Positions 46,010 to 57,788 of a DNA stretch of 64,000 bases are shown piece by piece (position 1 is the first letter of the stretch; each line of letters begins with the position of its first letter). Location of the stretch: NCBI GenBank assembly GCA_003952965.2, contig CM025852.1, positions 19,727,279 through 19,791,278 of the forward strand. The letters run 5' to 3'. Source of the stretch: Morella rubra (Eukaryota; Streptophyta; Magnoliopsida; Fagales; Myricaceae). The position numbers were made by a program, and so were the translations under genes. The notes beneath the pieces were generated by a model, which saw only the letters and a list, made by a program, of their open reading frames with translations, was not told where the DNA came from and made no database searches.

Positions 46010-46943
46010 TTAAAAGTACATGATCAACTCATCCAAACTGAGGTACAGTCTAAGAAAGTTCACGATGATGCCTAGCAAGCTATGAGTTACTAGGGCCAGC
46101 TCGTGATCTTGGCCTCCCTGCCACGCTCTTGCTCCTCTATGCCCGCATTATGGACATCATAATCATTTCATAGACTCCGAGAACTAATTAAACAGGTTAA
46201 GTAATTTAATCAGGCTGCAAAACCCCATTAAATCCTAATAATTTTTTAATAAGACTTTTAGGACCCCTTGTGGCCCTACCCTGATTCCCAATAAGAACGT
46301 GAAATTAATATTGAACCTACCTCTATATATCATTGAAACACACTGCAAAAGACAAGCGCGGCCGTAACTTCAAGACACTATTCTAACAAGACCAGCCACA
46401 TGTAAAGAGATTATGTCCACTTCAGCAAATCATAACAACCTTTCCGGCAAGCACCTGCCATTGGCTGGCATCTGGACGTCCAAGTGTTTCTCTCGGTCTT
46501 TTTCAACGACCAGTTGGGCGGCGCATGGATCTCACGCGCTGACCAATTTCTTCTTTAACTGATTTCTCTCCTCCGTCTATTGATTTTACCGTCCTCTTCC
46601 GTCATTAGTCTTTTTTTTTTTACTGATCTTATCAGTTTGCGATCTTTATGGGCTTTTTGGATCTCTTCTCATCTATCTGGACTTGGATTTTTGTAAAGCC
46701 TTAGGCCCTTTTTTTTACTAAAAAAATAATAATAATAGCAAGCCCTTTTCCAAACTCGTACGTGTACGAACATTTGGTATTCAATATTCCACCACCACGT
46801 ACTAACGGACACACTCAAGAGAATGGAGCTTGTGGTCCTCCTCCGCCTTTTTCACCTTTTATTTTCGTTCTCTTCGCCTTCATTACCCAAGTTCCACCCG
46901 TTTGTTCAAACCATTCTCCATCACCACTTCCTTTGGCGCCTCA
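46010..46943 (+). promoter_or_regulatory. Upstream region of the SBP-box gene
   Basis: Low-repeat DNA between the MITE and the SBP-box gene, with CT-rich stretches near 46560-46620 and 46840-46930 that suit a promoter and 5' UTR. The frame of the first exon extends upstream to 46830, but that part is Ser/Phe-rich and has no conserved feature, so it is taken as leader. Confidence 0.4.
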
Positions 46944-49900
46944 ATGGAGGGTAAGAGCCTTGAAGGCAAGCGAACTTTCAAAGAGAAGGTGAACCTAGTC
47001 GAGGAAGATGTAGATGATGACTTGGATGAAGAGGTGGGAGGTTCTGAGATGACAAGCTTCGTAGATAATGAGAGAAAGAAAACAGTCACTGTTGGCTCAG
47101 GGAAAAAGGCGTCTAGTCCAGGTGCTGGTGGGGTGTCAACGCCATCTTGCCAGGCAGAGAAGTGTGGAGCTGATCTGACTGATGCAAAGCGGTACCATCG
47201 CCGTCATAAGGTGTGTGAGTTTCATTCAAAGGCGTCGGCTGTGATTGTTGCAGGGCAGCGGCAACGGTTTTGTCAGCAATGCAGCAGGTATGGGATCCCT
47301 ATTTTTGTTTCTTTTAGCATTGTTTCGAAAATGGGTTTTTTTTTTTGGCACTGAAGTACTGGATGGACTAATCCGCTGCTTTTCACATGAAATAATAATC
47401 TGTACCGACTGAAGGAATTTCTTGTCTCTGTAGGTATTAATCGAATTTCTTGTACAACTTAAGGAAAATCTTTTCGAATTAAGCCTTGCATGTATAACTA
47501 GTTTACTCCCAAGTTTTCTGATACTCATTGTTTTTGGTACAGTAGAAACATATATATCCATCTATATTATTAGATAATATAATTTAAATAATAAAATATT
47601 TATTTTCCTATCAATTCAAGATTTTAAGATGAGTGGTAGATTCATATAATATTAGAGCCGAGGTTCTAAGTTCAAGATTTGATTCCACAATCTACCTTAA
47701 TTTTCATTAAATATTATACGTTTTGACCTCCCAATCTTCTATGAGATGATTTTTTCTTTCCAATCGGGTTCTTTACCATCTTATTCATCTCTTATTTTAC
47801 CAATTTCTTTTCCTTCCAGTCTCAATTTTTCCGTAGATGTTTCCTTCTCTAATACACCATCACCTGATTCTTGGTCATCCGAGATTCCTCCATCATCTCC
47901 TGGTTTTGAATCTTCTGGGATTACACCAACACATTTTGGTTCTATGTCTGCCGAGCTTCCATCACTTTATCTTGATTCTGGTGTTCTTTCTCCATCACCA
48001 GAACAGCCTCTTAAGAGGCCTTCTTGACCCCGAAAAGCTCCCTCTCACTTCCATGATTACCATTGCAACCTTATTTTCTCCTTTTCATAGACATTTTGTT
48101 CTTTCTATCACCACTCACACCGAACCGAAAACTTACCATCAAACCTTCCAAATACCTCAATCGTGTAAGGCTATAAATGCTGAAATTAAAGCCCTCGAGG
48201 ACACCCATACATGGTCTTTAGTTTATTTTTCTCTAGTTAAAGAAGTCATAAATGGGTCTATAAGATTAAATATAAAGTCGATAATGGCATTGAAAGATAC
48301 AAGGCTCGATTAATAGCTAAAGGTTACACTTACGTGGAGGGATTAGACTATGTGGAGACTTTTTCTCCCGAAGCCAAACTTAACCTTTTTTTATGTCCAT
48401 AATTTTAGAATGTTATAATTTTATTTTAGATCTTGGACAAATGTTTATTTCAAATTTTGGATGAATGTTTATTTTATGTTTTATTTATTGTTAATTTATG
48501 ATGTATAATAGAAAATGTCAAAAATTTTGGCCTTGGGTCCAAAAAAATTTGACCAAAAACGTCCACATATTAAAACCAAAATTTTCGATTTTTGATTCTG
48601 AAAATTCCGGTTCGTTCCTTCCATTTCGATATTTTTTAGAATAGAATCAAAACTAAATATTAGATAGCGATGAGTATTTGAAGTGCTGGAATCAGAATCG
48701 ACCATTCCAGTACCCAACCTTAATGTTTGCAAACTCCAAAAGTCGCTCGATGAGCAAGCTTCTTGTTTTCCAAGTTATCATGCTTTATTCTTTCTCATGG
48801 TTTTACTTAGCGCAAGTCATATTATTCGCTATTCCTAAAGGTGACATGGCTTCGTTATATGGCATTGCTAGTCTATGTGGATGGCATCTTAATAGCCAGT
48901 AATGACATGTCTTCGATCCGTCACAGTTATTAAGACTTTGTTGCATGAGCAGTTCAAGATTAAAGATCTCGATCCACTAAACTGTTTCTTGGCCTTGAAA
49001 TTGCTTGGTCTTCTACGGGGATTTTTCTTTGCCAATGGAAGTATGTACTGGACATTCTTGATGATGCTGCAGGTTACCTTGGTTGCAAACCAGCTACTTT
49101 GATTCAGCCATTACCTATATGGATTCTGAAAAAAAATGACTTATATGTATTCCATGTTGTTCTGTACTTAAATGAAAAGCTTACAGATTCAAAGTAAGTC
49201 TAAAGATTATACGTACGTTCTTCTGTATTGTAATCCGGTGATGGAGACTGGTTCGTCCGGTTCAATGCATTCGGTGGGAATGTTTTCACGCTAATAGACT
49301 AAACACATTTTAGGAACTTATCTACTTTGATTCATACGCTGATGTTAGGTAAAATTAGTGAAAGCGTACTTAATGCGTTGAAAGAGCTTCCTCCAATTAT
49401 GTTTAACGGCCGGAGGCCGTGCAATCAACGGAGATACATGCAGCTTGCAGGCAAAATCTAAGCTGCTCTTGCGGAAACTTCCTTCGCAAATTTCAAGCAC
49501 GTCTTTAGAATTCTTTCTAGCTACTTTCTACTTTTAAAGAATGTTCTGAGATACATCTCCGTGGTGAGCTTTCTCAGTGTCTTTAGCGGCCCCTGTACTG
49601 TATACCCATTAAACAGTACTTGGACCGTTTACAGAGGATGTATTTTGGTCTAGGTTATATGCTTCTTGTTGTCGTGTCTAATGCTTTTTATGATCAGTAT
49701 GGTAATTTTTAAGTTACTCCAGATATATATTATTAACACTTGTAGTAACATGGAGCACTATGTAGGTTCCACGAGCTGTCAGAGTTCGATGAAGCGAAAA
49801 GAAGCTGCCGTAGACGCTTGGCTGGACATAATGAGCGGCGCCGGAAAGGCTCAGCTGAATCTGCAGGTGGAGAAGGCTCAGGCCGGGGCAAAGGGCCAGC

Positions 49901-49952
49901 TGGTCTCGGCCAGTCAAAGGAAAGTCAGATTAGGCAATTAATTTGCCGATGA
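46944..49952 (+). CDS. SPL3: SBP-box transcription factor, SPL3/4/5-type (176 aa, two exons)
   Basis: A nuclear DNA-binding factor (GTAC-core sites) that promotes juvenile-to-adult change and flowering in this clade. Exon 1 is 46944-47287 and exon 2 is 49766-49952. The intron (2478 bp) splits an Arg codon after FCQQCS, the conserved SBP intron site, with GT-AG borders. The SBP domain spans residues 69-142. Zinc site 1 is Cys69, Cys74, Cys91, His94 and zinc site 2 is Cys110, Cys113, His117, Cys129, with exact family spacing. A basic nuclear localisation signal overlaps the end (126-142). The N-terminus is acidic and the tail short. The small size with only this domain, and the miR156 site in the 3' UTR rather than in the CDS, point to the SPL3/4/5 group. 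The symbol denotes the group; which member it is cannot be told. The ATG at 46944 is the first in frame close to the acidic N-terminal region. Confidence 0.9.
47740..49200 (+). mobile_element. Ty1/copia retrotransposon remnant in the SBP gene intron
   Basis: In the gene's orientation, blocks of a copia polyprotein appear. There is a Ser/Pro-rich stretch before reverse transcriptase (47746-48027), then '[15 protein letters not shown]' near 48181-48225, and a block reading '[18 protein letters not shown]' near 48318-48370. Further on come '[13 protein letters not shown]' (48865-48905) with the catalytic Asp-Asp changed to Asp-Gly, and '[13 protein letters not shown]' (49065-49102). Stops and frame changes separate them and large parts are missing. 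AT-rich DNA at 48390-48700 related to the hAT element at 2891-3637 interrupts it. No LTRs were found. Confidence 0.75.
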
Positions 49953-50033
49953 TTTGCGACGTCTAATTCGAGTTACAAAGCATCTCCAGATGAGATAAGA
50001 TCTCAATGCTATAATGATGATCTGCTCTCTGGC

Positions 50034-50053
50034 ATGCTCTCTCTCTTCTGTCA
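50034..50053 (+). promoter_or_regulatory. miR156/157 target site in the SBP gene 3' UTR
   Basis: The 20-nt site ATGCTCTCTCTCTTCTGTCA starts 81 nt after the stop codon. Against the standard miR156 sequence it pairs at all but two positions (14 and 20 from the miRNA 5' end). The mismatch at position 14 is the common one in SPL targets, and positions 2-13, including the cleavage site at 10-11, are fully paired. It should place the gene under age-dependent miR156 repression. Confidence 0.9.
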
Positions 50054-51484
50054 TCCTTATGGTGTCCCGCGCATTTGATAAGTACGTACGTTTCTATGCC
50101 ATATACGGTGAGAGAATAATGGGCCCTACAATATCATGATAAAATAAGACCCATCTGTACGTGGAACAACTACCTTGGACGTAGTTATAAGCATAATTAA
50201 TGTATTCTACATGTGTTGTTGTTTTTTTTTTTTTTTCTGAGCTTGTATTATGCAGACTATGCTGTGTGGATTTAAGTTTATAATTTAAAAAATGCTTCTC
50301 TTTGTATGACTTCATCCGAATCATTCTCTTGAAGTTCATACTCTTCGGCACAAAGGATCCGCTTATCCCTAAAATGACCTAGTACAATAGGAAAATTCCA
50401 ATTGCTTGGACCTTTCGATACAATCAAAAGGATCCGCTTGTCTCCGAAATGACTTAGTACAATAGGGAAATTTCAATTCCTTGGACCTTTCGATGCAATC
50501 AAATAAAAAGTCAAGGGCGCCACATTCTAGTAGCCCAAACGAAACGATGGAATAGATCCTCCTCCGCTCCTTCCTTTACTTGGAAGGATTATGTCTCCCT
50601 ATATATCAAAGATTTTAGATTTTACTTTTGATTGAACGGAAGAGAGACAAATGGGTGTAGCTAAGCAAGAAAATCGGACTACTTTTTCCCGGGTATATGA
50701 TCTAGATGCCTTTTGTTTTTAATTTTGAAACTGGAAACCAGACCCCTAAGTTCCTCGCTTGTCACAGAGCATAGCGATGATTTTTTCTTTGCCCCAAAAC
50801 GCCTGATCTTTGGCCGTAACATTCTTAGGTAAAGGCCACCCCAATTGCAAGAGAAACAATGAACTCCGGAAGAATTACCCATAGAGAAAGTACCCGAGAT
50901 TGAAACTGATCAAATCTCAGATTCTTTCCTAATCGGTTTATCAGCCACAGTACATCCATTTAATTCAGAGGACGGGGAATTCCGGACTTGTAATTGTATC
51001 TTAATATCCGAGCTTATTTTACAGAGCATCTGCAATTTTTGGTCCATTTGTCCATAGCATTGAAGATGAGTGCACCAGCCCATCTTGAGGTATTCAGCTT
51101 ATAATTCAAAAGCATTATTCACAAGAAAATTGAAAATAATTATATATCGGTTGCATGATGCTTTTGGCCGAGTATTTCTGATCACTCTTTTCCTTCGTTT
51201 CCAGTTTAGGCATAGGTATTCATTCATCTACTTTATTTTACTTTATGAGAACAACTCCCAAAAGAAGGGGAAGAATACCATTTTCTCAGAACTAGTAAAT
51301 TTAGGCCGTTCTGTCACAAACAATTCCCTTGCATATCAGACACTGGATCCACAGAAAACAATAAGAAGGCTCTCTAATATGGCACAAGATAGGGCATTAG
51401 TCTTATTTCTACACCTAGGCTGTTGATATATAACTTGAAAACGGGGATCTTTACCAAACAACAGTGTGCATAGCAATCCTTAGG
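50054..51484. other. Intergenic DNA between the SBP and PP2C genes
   Basis: Contains the 3' UTR remainder of the SBP gene, a poly-T run near 50223, a chloroplast-derived fragment (listed separately) and the 3' flank of the phosphatase gene. The frame 50679-50882 on the minus strand lies next to the chloroplast-derived part. I do not recognise it. Confidence 0.4.
50290..50580 (-). pseudogene. ycf2: Chloroplast ycf2-derived fragment
   Basis: On the minus strand, short frames recall the plastid Ycf2 protein. 'EEDLFHRFVWATRMWRP' lies at about 50572-50522, then 'FLFDCIERSKELKFPYC' at about 50512-50455, and 'YELQENDS' near 50325-50302. They are in the right order but interrupted by stops and a shift. 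A 78-bp part (around 'ggacctttcgatacaatcaaa') is present twice, at about 50352-50429 and 50430-50507, with roughly 80-90% identity. This is organelle DNA transferred to the nucleus (NUPT, or via mitochondrial DNA) and long decayed. Confidence 0.6.
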
Positions 51485-54400
51485 TCACTGAAATCTTACA
51501 ACAATGCAGGAAATATCATCCGAGCTCTTCCTAATCAGTGCCTCTTCAGTCAGGTGCTTTGCTGCTGACCGAGCATCCTTTATTTGCCTGATACTATCAG
51601 CTGCTTCTTGGTTTGACATTACCTAGCACCAGATTAAACAACAAATTCTGATCTATTCAAGCTACAAAACGGATTTACCACAGAAAGAGAGCAATGGCAA
51701 TCAGAGTACCGATTGAAATGTGTTTGCTTCTGATTTCTGCATTTCAGGGCCATGCGTATTGTGGCACAAAAGTTGACATACTAATAAAAGGTTGCATGAC
51801 CAGACATTCAAATAAAACAAACCTTCCATAATCCATCACTTGCCAGGATAACAAACTCTGTGTCATCTTCTATGAACTCCACGGCTACATCGGGTTCTGA
51901 GCTGAGATGTTTCTTCAAGCTCTTGTCACCAAATGCTCTTGCCACTGCCAATTGCCCATCAACTCGTGGAACATCCCCTGAATTCATGAGTACCAATGTT
52001 TGCATCAGAACAGATGAGAAGAAAACATTGGGATGAGTACGAAACTGCAAAGGCATTACTGTCATTGGAACAGGTACTTAATCCCAACAATGATAGCTAA
52101 TTGGGGGTAGCAGCAAAGGTCAGCATCGTGTTAACGGTCGAATAAAATTATTCCGAGAACCATTCAACTTTGTGAACTTCAACAATAACAAAAAGAAGGA
52201 TCAAGGTCAGATTGCAGGCACCCATGCCCGTGCATCTAACAAATGAAACTCTATTTGCTAAACAGGACCATTGCACACGCCAGAAAGTATGAAGAGTTTA
52301 GCATGACTATAGTTATCCAACATAGTGCATAAAATATACTGAAGGCATCAAAAATCAAAACAAGTCATTTTAAACGGTATGAGATACATGCTGGAACGAT
52401 ATCATTTTCATGTAGCATCTGAACAAGTTGGACCAATATTAGCTTTGTTTTAGAAATCCAATTACCAGGAAAATTTGATACAAAGCCACCTCTCCCCTCA
52501 ATGCTCTCCCTTTCTGTGCTAGGCTCATGATCAACCGATAGTTGTTTGGCCACACCATTTTTACAGATAATAGCCCGAGAATCCCCAACATTAGCTACCA
52601 CCAGCTTCTGACAATTGATCAATATTGCTGTAACAGCAGTTGAACCACCTTTTCCCAACTCCACTGCTTTGTCCAAAATATTAGAATCGGTTATTTGATA
52701 AGCTTTCCTTATTGCTTTCTCTGTTTCTGTCCAGAAGTCAGGCTACTTGGAGGAAAGAGGGAAATACATAATGATGTTAATCCATCTTACAAAATTTGTC
52801 TCATTCATATAGGCAACGAAAAAGAAACAAGGGTTTCAACTGGAAGCATTACCTCATTTAAAATATTATCAAACAAATGTGACTTGAGATAATCAGGAAC
52901 ATAATGGCTCAAATGGCCATCAAATATTGCAAACAAACCAAGCTCCTTATCTTCAACTTGCTTAAACTGTGCAAAGACATAATCTTCCATGGCATGATGT
53001 GATTTTCCTTTTACCATGTGAAATCCATGGGTAATGTTCTTTGACATCTTGCTCTTTCCTTTTCCAGAGTCAGCATCAGATGAACCCAACCCAACTTTTT
53101 CCTGCAATAGATATACTCAATGGTAATTCTCAAGAAACTTTTATGAAGGACATGGGAGTAAACTATCTCAGAAGGCTGAAGAAACCACAATAACTATGCT
53201 ACACTATAGCCACTAATTTCAATCTTCTTTCCAAGTACTTTATAATAAAAGCAGCCATGCATTGTGTGTCTGCGTGTGAGAGAGAGTCAGTAAAGCTTGT
53301 GAAATTCTTTGCACTAGTAATTTCACATAGTCCACATTATGTATCTCAGCACCTTCCTTTCTAGAATATGTTAAGACCTTAACCCAGTGCAACTCTCATT
53401 CAGCAAGGGTACCTAAAGTTTTCTTGCCCCAGAATGCCAGTAGACAAACTCCACATGAAGATGGAAGTTGAGCCTCCTTTCCACCAAGCTAACACCTCTT
53501 CCAAACTTAAAATCAAAGCAAGTCAACATAAATGACTACATTTTAGCTCAACAAAGACAGCATCTAATCTAACTTTACATGTTAATTTCTCAGAGCAGTA
53601 GTGACAGACACATCCTCTAAATATCAATTTACTTCCTGGTAAATACAATCCCCTACACAGAAAGGTCTAACAGAACCTGAACTGAGATATGTAACTACAA
53701 GTCAAACGTCCCCAGAAGTAAATATCAACTTCCTAGTAAATATTCATCAACCTCCCACAAATGCATACACTGGTCGTAAGCATAAGACAGGAAGACCTCA
53801 ATAATGTTGCAACAAATTTGGCAGAATGTGAATTCCTAGTTATTAAGTCACTAGTAATTCATAAAGAAAAAAAATGGGTATTGTCACTACCCACATCCGG
53901 CATACCCTATTAGACATCAAGGAAAAAAAAGTTCCATTAAAAAAAGGAACAGCAAGAGAGGGACAAGCCAATAGGAGTCAACATCTGCTGGCCAATTCAT
54001 CATAAGCCTGCAGCAAACCGTTCAGGTGGGAAAGCAATAGCTGACCACAGCACATCGCCCTAAAGCCACAAATTTTTTCGTTTTTTGGTTTTGGTTTGAT
54101 AGAGTTACAGCATGTAATAGCACCGCATGGAGACACCTTCTTTGAGGAAGAAATATATCCAACAAGAGAAATGACATAACAGCCAGCCACGTTACGAGGA
54201 AGATATATCCATACAAAAGGGAATACGGAAGACAGCCAACCAACGGAAAAGAAGCAAACAAGCAAACAATCAAAGAACATCCAATTAGAAAAGTGTAACA
54301 CCACAACCTAGTTATATTCAGCTTAGACTTTACATATTACTAGATATGGAAATTCTCAACAAAAATCAAAGTCAAATTCGAAAAGTTGGCATTAAGATCC

Positions 54401-55096
54401 AATGCCATGCAATTAAAGGTGGGGTTTCGATTTGATTATTAGAGCTGAACAGAAATAGATTCCCATACAGCAACAACATTGAAATTATGCTAGATGGGCC
54501 TAGTCCACTTCCCTCCAAAATTCCGCAACAAAAACTTCGAAGATTACGTGCACACCGTGTTCTTCGCGATCAGCAATGTCAGTGTAAACTAATTAAACGC
54601 ATTTGACATTACAAACATGAAATCTTGACCACCTACACCTTAAATCCTAAAACAATGAGCATTTAGCTTAATAGTATTACTTTCATCGGCATCCAAAAGG
54701 TACCAACTACAAATAAAGATAATCCTACAATCCCTTCATTCCGAACCATTAATTGGAACCACAATAGCACAAGAGGATATGACCCACCATAGAGGCGTAA
54801 TACACAGAAGCATAAGAATTTTATCCTTAGATGAGTTAATCACACTATCAGAGCAGATAGCCGAAATCCGAATCTTGATTCCACTCTCCACCAAAACTTC
54901 AAGGGTAAAATTCTAGCTTTCAGATCCCACTCGTCTCATCAAGCCACTAAATGATCATCGATTAACTTTACGTTTATACACAATTCCCACAAAAACATAG
55001 ATCCGTCGTATCACCACCACAAAAGGGAGGAAATATAGGAAATCAAGCAGATCACAGGCGTACCTTCATCTTGTAGAGGATCTCCTTGCCGGTCAT
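51485..55096 (-). CDS. Probable protein phosphatase 2C, PP2C39/58-like (283 aa, five exons)
   Basis: A Mg/Mn-dependent Ser/Thr phosphatase. Exons: 55096-55064, 53101-52853, 52742-52466, 51977-51823, 51622-51485; all introns have GT-AG borders and phases agree. Metal-binding and catalytic landmarks are complete: MEDY (49-52), FDGH (71-74), GGSTA, VANVGDSRA, VDHEP, VARAFGD, Asp234 in SDGLWK, and DDIS (273-276). The protein is essentially a bare catalytic domain with a short N-terminus starting MTGKEIL, ending VVRFQ. This is typical of the small cytosolic/nuclear group F-type PP2Cs (PP2C39, PP2C58, PIA1 in Arabidopsis), some of which act in defence and light signalling. Serine after DGHL instead of glycine is normal in part of this group. 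Intron 1 is long (about 1.96 kb). The substrate cannot be predicted. Confidence 0.93.
53102..55063 (-). other. Long first intron of the PP2C gene
   Basis: 1962 bp between exon 1 (MTGKEILYKMK) and exon 2. It has ordinary intron composition, with no transposon protein or RNA gene recognised. The 108-aa and 94-aa minus-strand frames at 53978-54306 overlap in different frames, are Cys/Leu-rich and lack homology. Confidence 0.6.
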
Positions 55097-55900
55097 GGTT
55101 TCTCTACCGCAGAGCTGCTTATATATACGCAGTACACGGCGAAAATGGAAGGAGACAATGAGGCCGGGAGAGAGCGTAGCAGAACGAGAGAAGGAGAGAG
55201 TGTCTCAGCGAGAGAAGGACAGGTGTGCTGCGAGGTAAATGAGGATAGGAATCAATGTTGACACGCCCCCATTGTTTTCCCCAGTCCCTATGCCGCGTTC
55301 TTTACGGTCCAAGACGCGTTCCTGCCCCCACTTGTCCTTGCCCCTTGGCTTTTTTCTTCCACTTTAGGGGTCTTCTTGGTCTTCCCATTTTTTTCTCCTT
55401 TTGTTGTTTTGTCCTCTTTGGTTTTCAATTTTCCAAAAATTAATTTCGATAATTTACAATTCGTTTTAAAATGTTTTCAGTCGGCATGTAAGTAAATAAA
55501 TTGTTGGATAAAAATATTCGGAAAAATATTATTCTACATTGTAACGATAATCACATTAAATCTTAAAATTATTAAAATTCATCAATATTCACTTTTAAAA
55601 AAGATCTGACTGTCAAATTATGTCACATAATCTATTTACCACTAATATCAACCATATTATTTATTTCGAAGATGCACATTTGATGAATTTTAGTTATTTA
55701 AAATGTTGAATATGATAAACATAATAATTCGGACTCTCAAAATGACGTTAAACGCAAAATTCAATGTGAAAAACAAAATTTTATTAAATAATTTTTAAAT
55801 CTCTTCCAATGGATCATGACAGAAGAAAGAAAGAAAAAAGTACAAAAAAAAAAAAAAGCAAGCTTCTGTCTTTTATGTTAAGGCATAACTTTTATATATA
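55097..55900. other. PP2C 5' flank and AT-rich spacer before the viral insertion
   Basis: The first 150 bases contain GAGA-rich sequence that suits the 5' UTR of the phosphatase gene on the minus strand. From 55430 the DNA is AT-rich and without genes; it ends in a TA repeat (about 55893-55907). Confidence 0.45.
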
Positions 55901-55904
55901 TATA

Positions 55905-56560
55905 TATCCAATATCACGTGCAATTGAATTTGCTGATAAATTTTCTGACAAAATACTTGACAAACAACAGTTACAACGTTTTCTTGGTAGCCTGAATTAT
56001 ATTGGTGATTTCTATCAAGATTTACGCAAAATATGTCAACCCTTATTTAATCGCTTAAAAAAGAATCCTTCTCCTTGGACTGATCAGCATATTGCTATTA
56101 TTCAACAAATCAAGAAACATGTTAAATATTTACCATGTTTAGGTCTTGCATCTCCCCATGCATTCAAAATAGTAGAAACTGATGCATATGCTCTTGGTTA
56201 TGGTGGCATATTAAAATAACGCATGCCCAATGCATCTGATGAACAAATAATTCGTTATCATTCTCATGCATGGAATATCATTCAACAAAAATACAGTACT
56301 GTTAAGCAAGAAGTCTTAGCAATCGTTCTTTGTGTATCTAAATTTCAGGATGATCTACTTAATCAACATTTTTTAATTCATGTTGATTGTAAGTCTGCCA
56401 AAGATATTCTTTTGAAAGATGTCAAAAATCTTGCTTCCAAACATCTGTTGCTCGTTGGCAAGCAATACTTTCTGTCTTTGATTTTGATATTGAACATATT
56501 AAAGATTCTCACAATTCTGTTCCTGATTTTTTAACTCGTAAATTTTTACAAGGAAAATGA
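55905..56560 (+). pseudogene. Pararetroviral reverse transcriptase (C-terminal part) and RNase H
   Basis: The fragment starts within the thumb region of reverse transcriptase (RFLGSLNY and ICQPLFNRL motifs at about 55980-56055) and continues into RNase H (ETDAYALGYGG motif at about 56175, with the catalytic Asp of the TDA triplet present, and the later HVDCKSAK motif). Breaks: TAA at 56217-56219 in a position usually Gln, and a frame change near 56445-56455, after which the sequence continues to a stop at 56558-56560. Everything N-terminal, including the polymerase active site, is missing here. As annotated this is a remnant. Confidence 0.8.
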
Positions 56561-57788
56561 CTTCGTCTTCCTCTTCCAAGAATAATAAAACTCTTTCTGA
56601 AAGCAATTTTCCTCCTTTTATTCCTACTGTTCCTTTTCGTGGTTCTGCCCCTAGACCTCGACCAGGATCCATTCCGATGACTAATCAGTTTACTGTTTTG
56701 GATCAAATACCTCCAATATCTGGACCTCGTGTCCCTCCTCCTATTTCTCCGATGACTTCTACTTTCAGCCAAAAATTACAATCTTCACCATCATCATCCA
56801 CTCCTTCTTTACCTAATAATAATTCATTACTTCCCAAAGCATATATCAGGCATGAGTGTTATATAGAGGAACCATATCAGACAATATCAGATCCCTATCA
56901 AGTTGCTTCTCAAATATTACCTCTTGGATGGAACTATGTTCCTCGGAATCCGATGTTTACTCAAGAATTTTATCAACATATTTTGAATGATACAAAATCA
57001 GTTGAATTTGAAAAAACTCCTTGCAAATATGATCCTTCAAATGTTGGTTTTTCAAAATTTACTATTAGAAGGATTATTACTCCAAAGGAATGGGGTCAGC
57101 CATGGACTCTTCGAGCCTTGACTGAACCATTTCGCAATTTGAAAAATATCACATATTATGACTATGTTGATGCATGGACATTTACTTTATTTTTTGAAAA
57201 TAAAACCCATCGTCACACATGGTTCATAAGATTTAAAGGCTTTCAATGCCCTAAAATAATGCCCCATTGGTTTATCCAGTGGTGGGATCGTTTCGTGCTG
57301 ATGAAAAACTGCTACCTCCGCGATTGAAATCTGCCTATGATAAATGAGTTGTTAATCCTCATGATACCCCCAGCTTAGATAAATATCCAGCCATGAAAAA
57401 TCCCCGCTGTCAAAATATCCCAATATTACTCCACTTTTTCATACAGTTCAACCTTGTTCCTTGGATATTATGTTGGAATTTTATTTTTACCCATGAACAA
57501 ACCCATGAACAAAATGCCAAAATCCTTTCCAAAAAATTCTTTGTTAAATGGTGGACCCTTTTTACTTGTGACAATATCATTAATGCCATTTCCCAAGCCA
57601 AACTCCAAATAGCAAAGCACCCTCAATTTCTTTCCCAGAAAAGTCAAATTCAAGCTAAACTTGCTGCTGCGCAATCCCGTGATGACTACCGAAAAGAATT
57701 ACTGGATGTGTTATCTCAATTATCTGAAGATGATATTGCTGAAGATACTGGCCAATTGATCCAGCGGATGTTGCCGGGCCGGCGTTGA
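56557..57788 (+). pseudogene. Pararetroviral second ORF, function unknown
   Basis: The ATG overlaps the stop of the RNase H frame by ATGA. About 410 codons run from a Ser/Pro-rich N-terminus (to about residue 90) through a conserved-looking middle rich in aromatic residues and Trp to a charged C-terminus with a short coiled-coil-like stretch (about 57640-57750). A frame change lies near 57290 and a TGA at 57345-57347 occurs where a Trp is likely. Size and position match the ORF2 of florendoviruses, for which no function is established. I recognise no enzyme motif. Confidence 0.6.

Noticed and set aside
53978-54306. Cys/Leu-rich minus-strand frames as an extra exon or gene
   Set aside because: They lie wholly in the first intron of the phosphatase, overlap each other in different frames and resemble no family; the exon chain is complete without them.
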